Source of the DNA: Alphaproteobacteria bacterium
GTDB lineage: Bacteria > Pseudomonadota > Alphaproteobacteria > Micavibrionales > Micavibrionaceae
Assembly: GCA_020442475.1 (NCBI GenBank)
Contig: JAGRKA010000002.1
Coordinates: forward strand, 46,910 to 110,909
Length of the DNA stretch: 64,000 nt
Direction: 5' to 3'
Shown: piece after piece, positions 26,563 to 34,740 of the stretch
How the letters are laid out: each line of letters opens with the position of its first letter
How positions within the stretch are numbered: position 1 is the first letter of the stretch
Notes under the pieces: generated by a model
Told to the model about the DNA's origin: nothing
What the model saw: the letters and a program-made list of their open reading frames with translations, nothing else
Database searches by the model: none
Translations under genes and position numbers: made by a program

Positions 26563-27435
26563 TTAGGCAGGAGCAAGCTCATCTGGGGGTTGTGGTAGAT
26601 TTTCAGGGTGTACTTGCCCTTTCTGCATTCTTGCCATCGTGGAATGGTAAAGATAGTCACCGAACTCAGTATTTAAGCGTCGAATGAGGTGCAGGGGCCT
26701 TCTTGCAGGCATTGTCTCTTCCGGGACGTGTATGGCGCCCGGTGTAGCGCCCCACCGCATAAATCCCCTATTTGCAAAAGCCTTTACGGCATCCATGTTC
26801 GTGCGGTTCAAAGCGGCGTTAATCGTGTGGCAGTTTCGTCTAACCAGATCGTAGTCATGCTCTTGTTCATTAATTCTGGCCGCACGCCGCTGGTATAAAA
26901 GCCACATGGCCTCCATCGTTTCTTCATCACCGATCATGACCGGTTCTTCAACAATATAATCAGCGTCAAATGGATAAATATCATCGCCATATTGAGGAAG
27001 GATGGCAATTTTGCATTTGGGGGTTTGAAGTTTTTCCGGAGAGAAAACAGTTTGATTAAAGCGGTCGAGTATACGTTCCGGAATGAACGAAAAAACGTCT
27101 TTAACAGTGTGTGGATCTATCCTGAGGCCAACCCAATTCCCTGTATTCGGATCAATGGCGCCGGGGTTTAGTTCCCCGCGGACCAGAATAGGAGGGTAAA
27201 GTGTTCCTGTATCAGGGTCTTTAAGGGGCTTGCCGTCCTTGTTGCACCAGATTTTGGCCAGCCGGGTGAAAGAATGCTCTATCGTGTTCCGGCCCAGAAA
27301 TTCGGAAAGCTTATGATAGTCTTTCCATTTGAGGCTATCCACGGTCCCGATCTGAATAGCCCAGCGCGCTTGTGCGCCTTCATGGTGCTGTGCGACAAAA
27401 GACATATCTCTTAAGCTTTGGTCAATTCTACCCAT
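26563..27435 (-). CDS. Hypothetical protein with an Asn-Cys-His motif
   Basis: This 290-residue soluble protein has no signal peptide. The most conserved-looking stretch is YDLVRRNCHTINAALNRTN (about 195-213). In permuted papain-fold families (PPPDE/LRAT-like) a Tyr-hydrophobic-Asn-Cys segment carries the nucleophile, so Cys202 might be catalytic, with a histidine supplied from elsewhere (for example His17/His18 near ARWAIQIG). This is a motif-level resemblance only. A DPxTGxxxxxxxRG-type loop lies at about 74-87. The gene is flanked on both sides by inverted ACGCCAAGA words and does not seem to belong to an operon. Function unknown. Confidence 0.6.
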   Translation of the reverse strand: MGRIDQSLRDMSFVAQHHEGAQARWAIQIGTVDSLKWKDYHKLSEFLGRNTIEHSFTRLAKIWCNKDGKPLKDPDTGTLYPPILVRGELNPGAIDPNTGNWVGLRIDPHTVKDVFSFIPERILDRFNQTVFSPEKLQTPKCKIAILPQYGDDIYPFDADYIVEEPVMIGDEETMEAMWLLYQRRAARINEQEHDYDLVRRNCHTINAALNRTNMDAVKAFANRGFMRWGATPGAIHVPEETMPARRPLHLIRRLNTEFGDYLYHSTMARMQKGQVHPENLPQPPDELAPA

Positions 27436-27463
27436 ATCAAAACCATAATTTTACGTAATAATA

Positions 27464-27513
27464 CACCAAGAGAGAATAAGATGCAAAAATCTTGGCGTCT
27501 TTGTTCCTTGGTG
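27464..27513. repeat. Palindromic element, CACCAAG...CTTGGTG
   Basis: CACCAAG (27464-27470) pairs with CTTGGTG (27507-27513), and inside it AAGAT (27478-27482) pairs with ATCTT (27489-27493), making a two-part hairpin. TCTTGGCGT (27490-27498) is the inverse of the word at 26532-26540. It lies between the orphan gene and the DUF6898 gene. Confidence 0.5.
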
Positions 27514-27526
27514 GTTAAAAAGATAT

Positions 27527-27730
27527 ATGGACGAGAAAATTTTACAGGGTCGCGAAGTCATTATCGAGTTTTTCCCTTTTGGCGGGATCGTTAAGGTTTC
27601 AGCGATGGATGTGCAGAGTCTGACCGAAATTTCGATTCAGGGGCCTGTATCGGCGGGGGAGAAAATCCTCAAGCGCAACGCTATGAAGCGTCTGGCGTAT
27701 GTTTTGCGAAAGAAAGGATTGATTTCCTGA
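27527..27730 (+). CDS. DUF6898-type small protein
   Basis: This 67-residue protein has the pattern EVIIEFFPFGGIVKVSAMD, then TEISIQGPVSAGE and AMKRLAYVLRKKGLI. It resembles the DUF6898 family, short alphaproteobacterial proteins of unknown function with an IEFxPxGxxVKVSAxD start and a C-terminal LxYVLRK helix. It opens a plus-strand run and precedes rpiB by 26 bases. No enzyme motif is visible. Confidence 0.65.
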   Translation: MDEKILQGREVIIEFFPFGGIVKVSAMDVQSLTEISIQGPVSAGEKILKRNAMKRLAYVLRKKGLIS

Positions 27731-27756
27731 GCTGTAAACCCCTATATATTGGAGCG

Positions 27757-28191
27757 ATGAAAGATAAACTTGCTATAGCCTCCGACCATGCGGGCTTCCA
27801 TCTGAAGGAAGCGATCAAAACCCATTTTCCGGAGATTGAATGGATTGATCTGGGAACGAATTCTGAAGAGTCCGTTGATTATCCGGATTTTGGGCGGGCC
27901 TTGGCTGAAACCATTGCAGAAGGTGCCGCGCCGCGCGGTGTTGTCGTGTGCGGTTCCGGAATCGGCATTTCAATCGCGGCTAATCGTTTTCCTGCCGTTA
28001 GAGCTGCACTTTGCACCTCTCCACAAATGGCTGAACTGGCGCGCCAGCACAATGATGCGAACGTTCTGGCTTTGGGCGCGCGCTTGAGCGACGAGGATAC
28101 GGCATTTGCCTGTGTGGAAAGTTTTTTAAAGACGGAATTTGAAGGTGGCCGCCATCAACGGCGCGTTGATAAGCTAGGAAAGGACGATTAA
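27757..28191 (+). CDS. rpiB: Ribose 5-phosphate isomerase B
   Basis: RpiB interconverts ribose 5-phosphate and ribulose 5-phosphate in the pentose phosphate pathway. The 144-residue protein contains [28 protein letters not shown], the catalytic cysteine loop [16 protein letters not shown] and [24 protein letters not shown]. These are the active-site segments of the RpiB/LacAB family, and the length is typical. It is two bases upstream of glyA. Ribulose 5-phosphate is also the substrate of the RibB domain encoded further along the same strand. Confidence 0.96.
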   Translation: MKDKLAIASDHAGFHLKEAIKTHFPEIEWIDLGTNSEESVDYPDFGRALAETIAEGAAPRGVVVCGSGIGISIAANRFPAVRAALCTSPQMAELARQHNDANVLALGARLSDEDTAFACVESFLKTEFEGGRHQRRVDKLGKDD

Positions 28192-28193
28192 TC

Positions 28194-29501
28194 ATGACCC
28201 AAGCAGCAAGGAACGAAGAGATGACGAACGGTTTTTTCACAGAAGAGCTGGCAAGCCGGGACCCTGATGTTTTTGGTGCGATCCGCGAAGAGTCGAACCG
28301 TCAGCAGACGCAAATTGAACTCATTGCCTCGGAGAATATCGTGTCAAAAGCGGTTCTTGAGGCGCAAGGTTCCGTCCTGACGAACAAATATGCGGAAGGC
28401 TATCCGGGTCGGCGCTATTATGGCGGGTGCGAATTCGTGGACGTGGTCGAGGAACTGGCCCGGAACCGCGCGAAAGAGCTTTTCGGTGCAAAATATGTGA
28501 ACGTGCAGCCTAATTCAGGTTCGCAAGCCAATCAGGGCGTTATGATGGCGCTGCTTCAGCCCGGCGATACGATTTTAGGGATGTCGCTGGCTTCCGGCGG
28601 GCACTTGACGCACGGTGCGGCGCCGAACCAGTCCGGGAAATGGTTCAATTCGATCCAGTATGGCGTGCGCGAAAGTGACGGGCTTTTAGACTATGAAGAG
28701 GCTGAGCGACTGGCTAAAGAGCACAAGCCTAAAATGATTATCGCAGGGGCGTCGGCCTATTCTCGCCAGATTGATTTTAAACGCTTCCGAGAGATTGCGG
28801 ATTCGGTCGGCGCTTACCTCATGGTGGACATGGCGCATTATGCGGGATTGATTGCGGGCGGCGCCTACGGCAATCCGGTGCCTCATGCCCATGTGACAAC
28901 GACGACGACGCATAAAACCTTACGGGGGCCACGTGGCGGGATGATCCTGACGAACGATCTGGATATCTTCAAAAAAATTAACTCTGCGATTTTTCCCGGT
29001 ATCCAAGGCGGGCCTCTGATGCATGTGATCGCCGGGAAAGCTGTATGCTACGGCGAGGCTCTTAAGCCGGAGTTCAAATCCTACGCAAAATCCATTGTCG
29101 AAAATGCAAGAATTCTTGCCGCCAAGCTTATTGAGGGCGGTTTTGATATCGTCTCCGGTGGGACGGATTCGCATATTGTTCTGCTGGATTTACGGCCTAA
29201 GGGACTGACCGGTGATATCACGGAAGCGGCGCTGGAGCGTGCGCATATGACCTGTAACAAGAACGCTGTGCCGTTTGATCCTGCGCCGCCTATGGTGGCC
29301 TCCGGCGTTCGTTTGGGCACACCGGCTGCGACTAGCCGGGGTTTTGGACCGGCTGAGTGGGGACTGGTCGGGGATTATATCATCGAGGTCCTGAATGGTC
29401 TGGCTGAAAACGGCCCTGAGGGGAATGCAGCGGTCGAGGCTCGTGTTCGGGAAAAGGTTGAGGCGCTGTGCGCCCGGTTCCCGATTTACCCGGACCTGTA
29501 G
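28194..29501 (+). CDS. glyA: Serine hydroxymethyltransferase
   Basis: GlyA is a PLP enzyme that converts serine and tetrahydrofolate to glycine and 5,10-methylene-tetrahydrofolate. The 435-residue protein contains [48 protein letters not shown] and the PLP-lysine motif [14 protein letters not shown] with Lys241. AAAGGA in the rpiB tail supports the first ATG; an internal ATG at 28221 gives a start closer to some relatives. nrdR follows 37 bases later, the usual alphaproteobacterial order glyA-nrdR-ribD. Confidence 0.97.
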   Translation: MTQAARNEEMTNGFFTEELASRDPDVFGAIREESNRQQTQIELIASENIVSKAVLEAQGSVLTNKYAEGYPGRRYYGGCEFVDVVEELARNRAKELFGAKYVNVQPNSGSQANQGVMMALLQPGDTILGMSLASGGHLTHGAAPNQSGKWFNSIQYGVRESDGLLDYEEAERLAKEHKPKMIIAGASAYSRQIDFKRFREIADSVGAYLMVDMAHYAGLIAGGAYGNPVPHAHVTTTTTHKTLRGPRGGMILTNDLDIFKKINSAIFPGIQGGPLMHVIAGKAVCYGEALKPEFKSYAKSIVENARILAAKLIEGGFDIVSGGTDSHIVLLDLRPKGLTGDITEAALERAHMTCNKNAVPFDPAPPMVASGVRLGTPAATSRGFGPAEWGLVGDYIIEVLNGLAENGPEGNAAVEARVREKVEALCARFPIYPDL

Positions 29502-29538
29502 CCGGGCTTGGTTCCTTCTACTAAGGAGCGTTTGAGGC

Positions 29539-30018
29539 ATGCGGTGCCCGTTTTGTGAAAGTGAAGAAACGCAGGTAAAAGACTCTCGTCCGACAGAGGA
29601 CGGGACCGCTATTCGCCGCAGGCGGGCCTGTCCGGATTGCGAGCAACGTTTCACGACGTTCGAGCGGGTTCAGCTTCGGGAGCTTACGGTCCTGAAATCT
29701 GACGGACGCAAGCAGCCCTTTGACGCGGACAAAATTATTCGCTCCATGCAGGTGGCTTTGCAGAAAAGGCCTGTTGACCTCCAGACGATTGAACGGGTCG
29801 CGACTCGGATCGTGCGTCACCTAGAGACGCAAGGCGAGGCCGAAATCGCTGCCGGGCAGATTGGGCAGGAGGTGATGAAGGCCCTGATTGATCTCGATGT
29901 TGTCGGTTATATTCGCTATGCCTCCGTTTATAATGATTTCCGCGAGCCTGAGGATTTTAAGAAGTTTCTCGATGATATGCAGGGCCGCAAGCGGCGCGCA
30001 TATAAAAAAGCCGGATAA
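29539..30018 (+). CDS. nrdR: Transcriptional repressor NrdR
   Basis: NrdR represses ribonucleotide reductase genes in response to ATP/dATP. The 159-residue protein has the N-terminal zinc ribbon [13 protein letters not shown]...CPDCEQRF with cysteines 3, 6, 31 and 34, and an ATP-cone domain starting [16 protein letters not shown] and including [15 protein letters not shown] and [10 protein letters not shown]. The length is typical. It lies between glyA and ribD. No nrd genes are in the window, so its targets lie elsewhere; no NrdR box was identified here. Confidence 0.97.
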   Translation: MRCPFCESEETQVKDSRPTEDGTAIRRRRACPDCEQRFTTFERVQLRELTVLKSDGRKQPFDADKIIRSMQVALQKRPVDLQTIERVATRIVRHLETQGEAEIAAGQIGQEVMKALIDLDVVGYIRYASVYNDFREPEDFKKFLDDMQGRKRRAYKKAG

Positions 30019-30035
30019 GTGGGATCGGGCTCCGG

Positions 30036-31154
30036 ATGGATGTTTTCTCACCACATGATAAGCGCTATATGCGCTACGCCTTGGCTTTGGCTCGCCGCGG
30101 GCTTGGGTATGTTGCACCTAACCCCTCTGTAGGCTGCGTTCTAGTCAAAGATGGCCATATTGTGGGGAGTGGGCGGACAAGCAGTGGCGGGCGCCCTCAT
30201 GCGGAAATCGTTGCCTTAAAAGAGGCGGGCTTCGAGGCACGGGGGAGCACCGCTTACGTGTCTCTTGAGCCATGCGCGCATCATGGTGAAACGCCGCCTT
30301 GTACAGGGGCCTTGATCGAGGCTGGGGTCAGGCGGGTTATCGCCGCCTGTGAGGATCCGGACCCGCGCGTCTCAGGGCAGGGACTCAGGCAACTTCATTG
30401 CGCGGGCATTGAGGTTGCCAGTGGGCTTCTCGAGGAAGAGGCGCGGGCCTTGAATCAGGGTTTCTTTCTTAAAGTTTTAGAGGCGCGTCCGCTGGTCACG
30501 TTAAAGATCGCAACCGGTTCAGACTCTAGAATTCTGCCCGGTAAGGGTGGGGTGTCGCAATGGGTCACAGGACCATTATCGCGCCGCCGTGCGCATCTGG
30601 AGCGAAGTCTGCATGACGCAATTTTAATCGGTGCCGGGACGCTCCGTGCGGACAACCCGTCATTGACAACGCGTTTGCCGGGGCTGGGCCATACATCTTT
30701 GCGGATCGTCTTAAGTACAAATCTGGACATGCCTGAAGATGCGGCGCTTTTTAGCAAGAATATCAAAGGGGGGCAAGCTGCACCTGTTTTGGTTATACAT
30801 GGTGCGGAAAAGGCAAAAGGGGATGCATTTCTCTTGGGATGCGGCGCTCATGTGCGGACGAAATATCTTGAGGATACACGTGATATCGGCGCTGTTTTGC
30901 GTATTCTGGCGCAGGAGGAGGGGATTACGCGGTTGCTTGTTGAGGGCGGTCCACGTGTACATGCTTCTTTTATTCACGCAGGGGTATGTGATCGTTTCTT
31001 GTGGTTTAAAGGTGCGGAGCCTGCCGGAAAAGAGTCATTGCCAGCTTTAGATGGTTTGGAAGTGGGTTCATTGCCGGATGATCTTGGCCTTGTCCGCCGG
31101 AATGTCCTGTCTTTGGAGCCGGACAGGCTGGAAATTTATGAGAAAGGCGCTTAG
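30036..31154 (+). CDS. ribD: Riboflavin biosynthesis deaminase/reductase
   Basis: RibD performs deamination and reduction of the pyrimidine intermediate in riboflavin synthesis. The 372-residue protein has the cytidine-deaminase-like zinc domain first: NPSVGCVLVKDGHIVGSGRT, HAEIVAL and PCAHHGETPPCTGALI. The reductase domain starts near LVTLKIATGSD and includes ILIGAGTLRADNPSLTTRL and LLVEGGPRVHASFI. It starts 17 bases after nrdR and is followed by ribE, ribBX and ribH. I saw no FMN riboswitch upstream, so flavin control, if any, is not at this point. Confidence 0.95.
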   Translation: MDVFSPHDKRYMRYALALARRGLGYVAPNPSVGCVLVKDGHIVGSGRTSSGGRPHAEIVALKEAGFEARGSTAYVSLEPCAHHGETPPCTGALIEAGVRRVIAACEDPDPRVSGQGLRQLHCAGIEVASGLLEEEARALNQGFFLKVLEARPLVTLKIATGSDSRILPGKGGVSQWVTGPLSRRRAHLERSLHDAILIGAGTLRADNPSLTTRLPGLGHTSLRIVLSTNLDMPEDAALFSKNIKGGQAAPVLVIHGAEKAKGDAFLLGCGAHVRTKYLEDTRDIGAVLRILAQEEGITRLLVEGGPRVHASFIHAGVCDRFLWFKGAEPAGKESLPALDGLEVGSLPDDLGLVRRNVLSLEPDRLEIYEKGA

Positions 31155-31164
31155 TTTATCTGCC

Positions 31165-31758
31165 ATGTTTACGGGATTGGTTCAGGATATAGGCATTGTA
31201 CGCGCTGTTGAAAAAAACGGCATGGATATGCGCGCCGAAATTGAGACGCATTTGAGTCTCGAAAACATGTCAATCGGTGCATCAATCTGCTGTGCGGGAG
31301 TGTGTTTAAGCGTTACGGACAAAACTGAAAAGTCTTTTTTTGTAGATATTTCTGCCGAAACACTTTCTAAAACCTCGCTGGCGCAGTGGGGTGACGGAAA
31401 AAGGATCAATCTTGAACCCTCCTTACGTTTAGGGGATGAGCTGGGCGGGCATTTCGTGTTTGGCCATGTAGACGGGCTGGCGCGCGTCGAAGCACTTGAC
31501 CCTTCAGGTGTGTCTCTTCGTGTCCGCTTGAAGGCACCGGAGGGTTTGGAGCGCTTTATTGCTGCTAAAGGTTCTGTTGCGTTGGACGGCGTGTCTTTAA
31601 CGGTTAATCACGTTCAGGACGCATTTTTTGAGGTCAATATTATTCCGCATACGGCTGCATACACCACGCTTTCTATGCTTTCTCCGGGAGATTTACTGAA
31701 TATGGAAGTGGATATGCTTGCGCGTTACGTCGCTAAGATGGTAGGACAGCCCAGATGA
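31165..31758 (+). CDS. ribE: Riboflavin synthase, alpha chain
   Basis: This enzyme dismutates 6,7-dimethyl-8-ribityllumazine to riboflavin. The 197-residue protein starts with the signature MFTGLVQDIG and shows the family's two-barrel repeat: the first half has SIGASICCAGVCLSV and the second GSVALDGVSLTVN, with the LGGHFVFGHVDG linker. The open frame extends upstream into ribD, but the family start MFTGLV at 31165 is clear. The stop overlaps the ribBX ATG by four bases (ATGA). Confidence 0.96.
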   Translation: MFTGLVQDIGIVRAVEKNGMDMRAEIETHLSLENMSIGASICCAGVCLSVTDKTEKSFFVDISAETLSKTSLAQWGDGKRINLEPSLRLGDELGGHFVFGHVDGLARVEALDPSGVSLRVRLKAPEGLERFIAAKGSVALDGVSLTVNHVQDAFFEVNIIPHTAAYTTLSMLSPGDLLNMEVDMLARYVAKMVGQPR

Positions 31759-32954
31759 AGAGCATTTCGAAACAGGACATATCCGGTGCAGCGCAGGGTG
31801 CGCGGCTTGTCGAAGAAGACAGAGCCGCCTTGTCCTCTATTGAAGAGATTCTGGAGGATGTCCGTCAAGGCAAGCCTGTCATCATTGTCGATGACGAAAA
31901 CCGCGAAAATGAAGGCGATTTTATTGTCGCTGCAGAGAAGGCTACGCCGGAAGTTATCAACATCATGGCTCGTGATGGGCGCGGCCTGATTTGTTTGCCG
32001 ATGGAGCGCGCAATGATTGAGCGGCTCGGCTTGGAGCTGATGGGGCGCGGAAATAATTCACGCCACAAAACGGCCTTTACCGCCTCAATCGAGGCGCAAG
32101 AGGGGGTAACGACCGGCATATCGGCTGCGGATCGTGCGCAGACCATTCGCACTGCGATTGATCCGAAAAGCGGGCCGCAGGATATTGCAACGCCGGGGCA
32201 TGTTTTTCCGCTTCTGGCACGTGACGGCGGAGTTCTTGTGCGTGCCGGCCATACCGAAGCAGCTGTGGATCTAGCGAAACTAGCCGGTTTTTCAGGGGCC
32301 GGTGTTTTGTGCGAAATTATGAATGATGACGGTACGATGGCCCGCTTGCCTGATCTTGTGGCCTTTGCACAACGTCACGGTTATAAAGTCGGTACAATTG
32401 CCGATTTGATTGCCTATCGCCGCCGGACGGAATCCCTCGTAAAATCGGTCTATCAGGGGCCGTTTCAAAGTGCGTATGGCGGTGATTTCATACTTCATCT
32501 TTATGTGAACACGCTTCAGCACGCAGAGCACATCGCGCTTGTTAAGGGTGATATTACGGCTTCGGACACGCCGATCTTGGTGCGGATGCATGCGGTGGAT
32601 ATTTTAGGGGATATGTTGGGGGAAAAAGCAACGCCAGCTCTGCAGCGTTCCATGGAAATGATTGCTGAGCACGGTCGGGGTGTTATCGTTATTTTGCGGG
32701 AACCTGACCCTTATGCGCTTTCTACGCGCCTTGAAGGGAAACGCAAAAAGCGCTCTTCCAGCGGTTCTGATACGGATCATCAGGTTGGAAATGCCCCCGT
32801 TTTAAGGGATTACGGGATCGGTGCACAGATTTTGCTCGATCTGGGGGTTCGGAACATGATTTTATTGTCCGATCACCCGAAAAATGTTGTCGGGCTGGAC
32901 GGTTACGGGCTATACATCGCGGGTTACGAATCCCTCGCGCCACAGGAAGATTAA
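31755..32954 (+). CDS. ribB: 3,4-dihydroxy-2-butanone 4-phosphate synthase with degenerate GTP cyclohydrolase II domain (RibBX type)
   Basis: The N-terminal half (about 20-225) is a complete RibB: VDDENRENEGDF, HKTAFTASIEAQEGVTTGIS, TPGHVFPLLARDGGVLVRAGHTEA and CEIMNDDGTMAR. It makes the four-carbon riboflavin precursor from ribulose 5-phosphate. The C-terminal half (about 235-399) aligns with GTP cyclohydrolase II but lacks the zinc cysteines of the GDxxxSLRCDCG motif and has an inserted basic loop (KRKKRSSSG). Such proteins are known as RibBX; the second domain's role is unclear. A separate RibA must exist elsewhere. The stop shares a base with the ribH ATG (TAATG). Confidence 0.92.
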   Translation: MKSISKQDISGAAQGARLVEEDRAALSSIEEILEDVRQGKPVIIVDDENRENEGDFIVAAEKATPEVINIMARDGRGLICLPMERAMIERLGLELMGRGNNSRHKTAFTASIEAQEGVTTGISAADRAQTIRTAIDPKSGPQDIATPGHVFPLLARDGGVLVRAGHTEAAVDLAKLAGFSGAGVLCEIMNDDGTMARLPDLVAFAQRHGYKVGTIADLIAYRRRTESLVKSVYQGPFQSAYGGDFILHLYVNTLQHAEHIALVKGDITASDTPILVRMHAVDILGDMLGEKATPALQRSMEMIAEHGRGVIVILREPDPYALSTRLEGKRKKRSSSGSDTDHQVGNAPVLRDYGIGAQILLDLGVRNMILLSDHPKNVVGLDGYGLYIAGYESLAPQED

Positions 32955-33415
32955 TGTCCGACCATTCGCATATTCAACCCCATATCATGATTATCGAGGC
33001 CCGCTTCTATACGGAGATCGGTGAACATCTTGTGAAGGGGGCGGTCGAAGCTTTGGAAGAGGCTGGCGCGAGCTACGAGCATTTTACCGTGCCTGGTGCT
33101 CTTGAAATTCCGGTTGCAATTAAACTGGCCTCCACGCGGGCGACAGCCCGTCCGTTTGATGCGTATGTTGCGCTGGGCTGCGTTATTCGGGGGGAAACAT
33201 CCCATTATGACGTTGTCGCAGGAGAAAGCGCACGTGGCTTGATGGATCTGGCTTTGCGGGAATCTTTATGCATCGGAAACGGTATCTTGACCTGTGAGAC
33301 AATGGGGCAGGCGCTTGAACGTGCGCATCCTAAGAAAAAGAATAAGGGCCGTGCCGCTGCGCAGGCTGCTTTGTCGCTCTGGATGCTGGGCGATCAGTTC
33401 AGGACGCGTAGATAG
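32954..33415 (+). CDS. ribH: 6,7-dimethyl-8-ribityllumazine synthase
   Basis: RibH joins the RibB product to the pyrimidine intermediate to give the lumazine used by RibE. The 153-residue protein contains EARFYTEIGEHLVKGA, FTVPGALEIPVAIKLA, the catalytic histidine region ALGCVIRGETSHYDVV and GNGILTCETMGQALERA. The length fits icosahedral or pentameric lumazine synthases. It is coupled to ribBX by a TAATG overlap and followed by nusB 12 bases later, a very common ribH-nusB order. Confidence 0.96.
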   Translation: MSDHSHIQPHIMIIEARFYTEIGEHLVKGAVEALEEAGASYEHFTVPGALEIPVAIKLASTRATARPFDAYVALGCVIRGETSHYDVVAGESARGLMDLALRESLCIGNGILTCETMGQALERAHPKKKNKGRAAAQAALSLWMLGDQFRTRR

Positions 33416-33427
33416 AGGCCGCAACTT

Positions 33428-33901
33428 ATGACCCAGATACAGGATCAGAGCGCCGGGCCGTCTTCTAAAATTAAAGCCTTGTCCGCACGTTTGTCAGCCG
33501 TTCAGGCGCTCTATCAGATCAGCCAGAGCGGGCAAAGTGTTCGCAGCGCCGTTAATGAGTTTCTTGAACACCGGATGGAGATGGAAATTGACGGTGAAAA
33601 GCTCGCCCGACCTGACGGTGCGCTCCTGAAAGATATTGTTTATGGGGTAGAGGATCGCCGCGTCGAGATCGAGGCTGTTATTGCCGCGAACCTTAAAAAA
33701 GACGCAGCTGGACGCAAAATAGAGCCATTGCTTCACGCGATCCTGACCTGCGGTGCTTATGAACTGCTGGTGCATCAGCAAATCGATGCACCGATTATTA
33801 TGAACGACTATCTGAATGTCGCGCATGCTTTTTATGAAAAGGGTGAGGTCGCGCTCGTGAACGGCATATTAGACACTCTGGCAACCCTGTTCAGAGCCTA
33901 G
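33428..33901 (+). CDS. nusB: Transcription antitermination factor NusB
   Basis: NusB with S10 (NusE) binds boxA RNA and supports rRNA antitermination. The 157-residue helical protein has SARLSAVQALYQI at the first helix, LKDIVYGVEDRRVEIE in the middle, EPLLHAILTCGAYELL and the C-terminal DYLNVAHAFYEKGEVALVNGILDTLA, all NusB hallmarks. It ends the riboflavin run. The following 142 bases contain T-rich sequence and a CCCTAGGG palindrome but no strong terminator hairpin. Confidence 0.95.
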   Translation: MTQIQDQSAGPSSKIKALSARLSAVQALYQISQSGQSVRSAVNEFLEHRMEMEIDGEKLARPDGALLKDIVYGVEDRRVEIEAVIAANLKKDAAGRKIEPLLHAILTCGAYELLVHQQIDAPIIMNDYLNVAHAFYEKGEVALVNGILDTLATLFRA

Positions 33902-33997
33902 CGCTCAGTCCCTCTTGCTTTCGTTGCTGCGTTGCGGCGATATATTGGATTTTATGGGTTTCTAACGGTTTTTTAGTCTTTTTAAAGTACTCTATAA

Positions 33998-34005
33998 CCC
34001 TAGGG
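33998..34005. promoter_or_regulatory. CCCTAGGG palindrome upstream of the FliL-like gene
   Basis: A perfect eight-base palindrome lies 38 bases before the FliL-like ATG. The same core occurs twice before motA (19933-19952). CTAG is generally rare in proteobacterial DNA, so the coincidence near two flagellar genes is worth recording; a role as an operator is inference. Confidence 0.2.
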
Positions 34006-34043
34006 TGTGTATTTGAATATCAACTTTTTATAAAGTGTGTGTG

Positions 34044-34547
34044 ATGCGGAAGATTCTTGTCGCAGTTGTGTTGCTGATGCTTCTCGCCGGAGGTGGTGCG
34101 GGTGCCTATTTCTTTTATTTTTCTAAATCTGCTGAGGCCTCTGTCGCAGGTGCGGATGAGGTCGCTGAAGGTCATGAAAAGGCTCAGAAAGACAAACATG
34201 CATCGAAAGACGCGCATGGGAACAGCAGCTACGAATTTGTAGAACTCGATCCCTTAATATTACCGATTGTCGATAAAAACGGTGTTACACAAGTTGTATC
34301 GCTGGTGATTGTGCTCGAGGTGCCGGACTCTGCCGCGGCACATGAAGCTGAAGCCCTCTCTCCGCGTCTGAAAGATGCTTACATTCAGGATATGTATGGT
34401 GTGCTTAACAAACATGCCGCACTTAAAGGGGGCGTGATTCAGGTCGATTACATCAAGAAGCGCCTGAATAAAGTTAGCGCTGAAGTTCTAGGTGAGGACA
34501 AGGTTAACAGCGTTCTTCTGCAAGTCGTTCAGCAGCGCCCCATATAG
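34044..34547 (+). CDS. FliL-like flagellar basal-body-associated protein
   Basis: This 167-residue protein has an N-terminal membrane helix (ILVAVVLLMLLAGGGAGAYFFYF), a charged His/Lys linker and a periplasmic domain with FVELDPLILPIVDKNGVTQVVSLVIVLEV. That segment resembles the FliL pattern of a FVxLxPxxxPI strand pair followed by helices. FliL supports stator function around MotAB. Start codon choice: the frame also has GTG at 34035 and 34041; the ATG at 34044 puts the basic residues MRK right before the helix. It stands alone, without the usual fliM neighbour, so a FliL paralogue with another job is possible. Confidence 0.7.
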   Translation: MRKILVAVVLLMLLAGGGAGAYFFYFSKSAEASVAGADEVAEGHEKAQKDKHASKDAHGNSSYEFVELDPLILPIVDKNGVTQVVSLVIVLEVPDSAAAHEAEALSPRLKDAYIQDMYGVLNKHAALKGGVIQVDYIKKRLNKVSAEVLGEDKVNSVLLQVVQQRPI

Positions 34548-34740
34548 AGATTCTGTTTAGGAATTCTATCATTTAATATTCAGAAAATAGCCATGGTGTG
34601 GGCAACATAGTCCTCCCTCTATAAAACACTTTAACTCTTCATTTTGTATGTTTAGACTCTCAAAAATCCATCCTTGTATCTGTAGGAATGGGGATGAAAA
34701 ATTATAAAAACACAACAGGATAAAGGGAGGATTCGGGGAT

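Noticed and set aside
29900..30036. FMN riboswitch before ribD
   Set aside because: The space between nrdR and ribD is only 17 bases and no RFN-like conserved sequence is visible.
31755..32954. Bifunctional RibBA
   Set aside because: The cyclohydrolase II zinc cysteines are absent, so only the RibB activity is supported.
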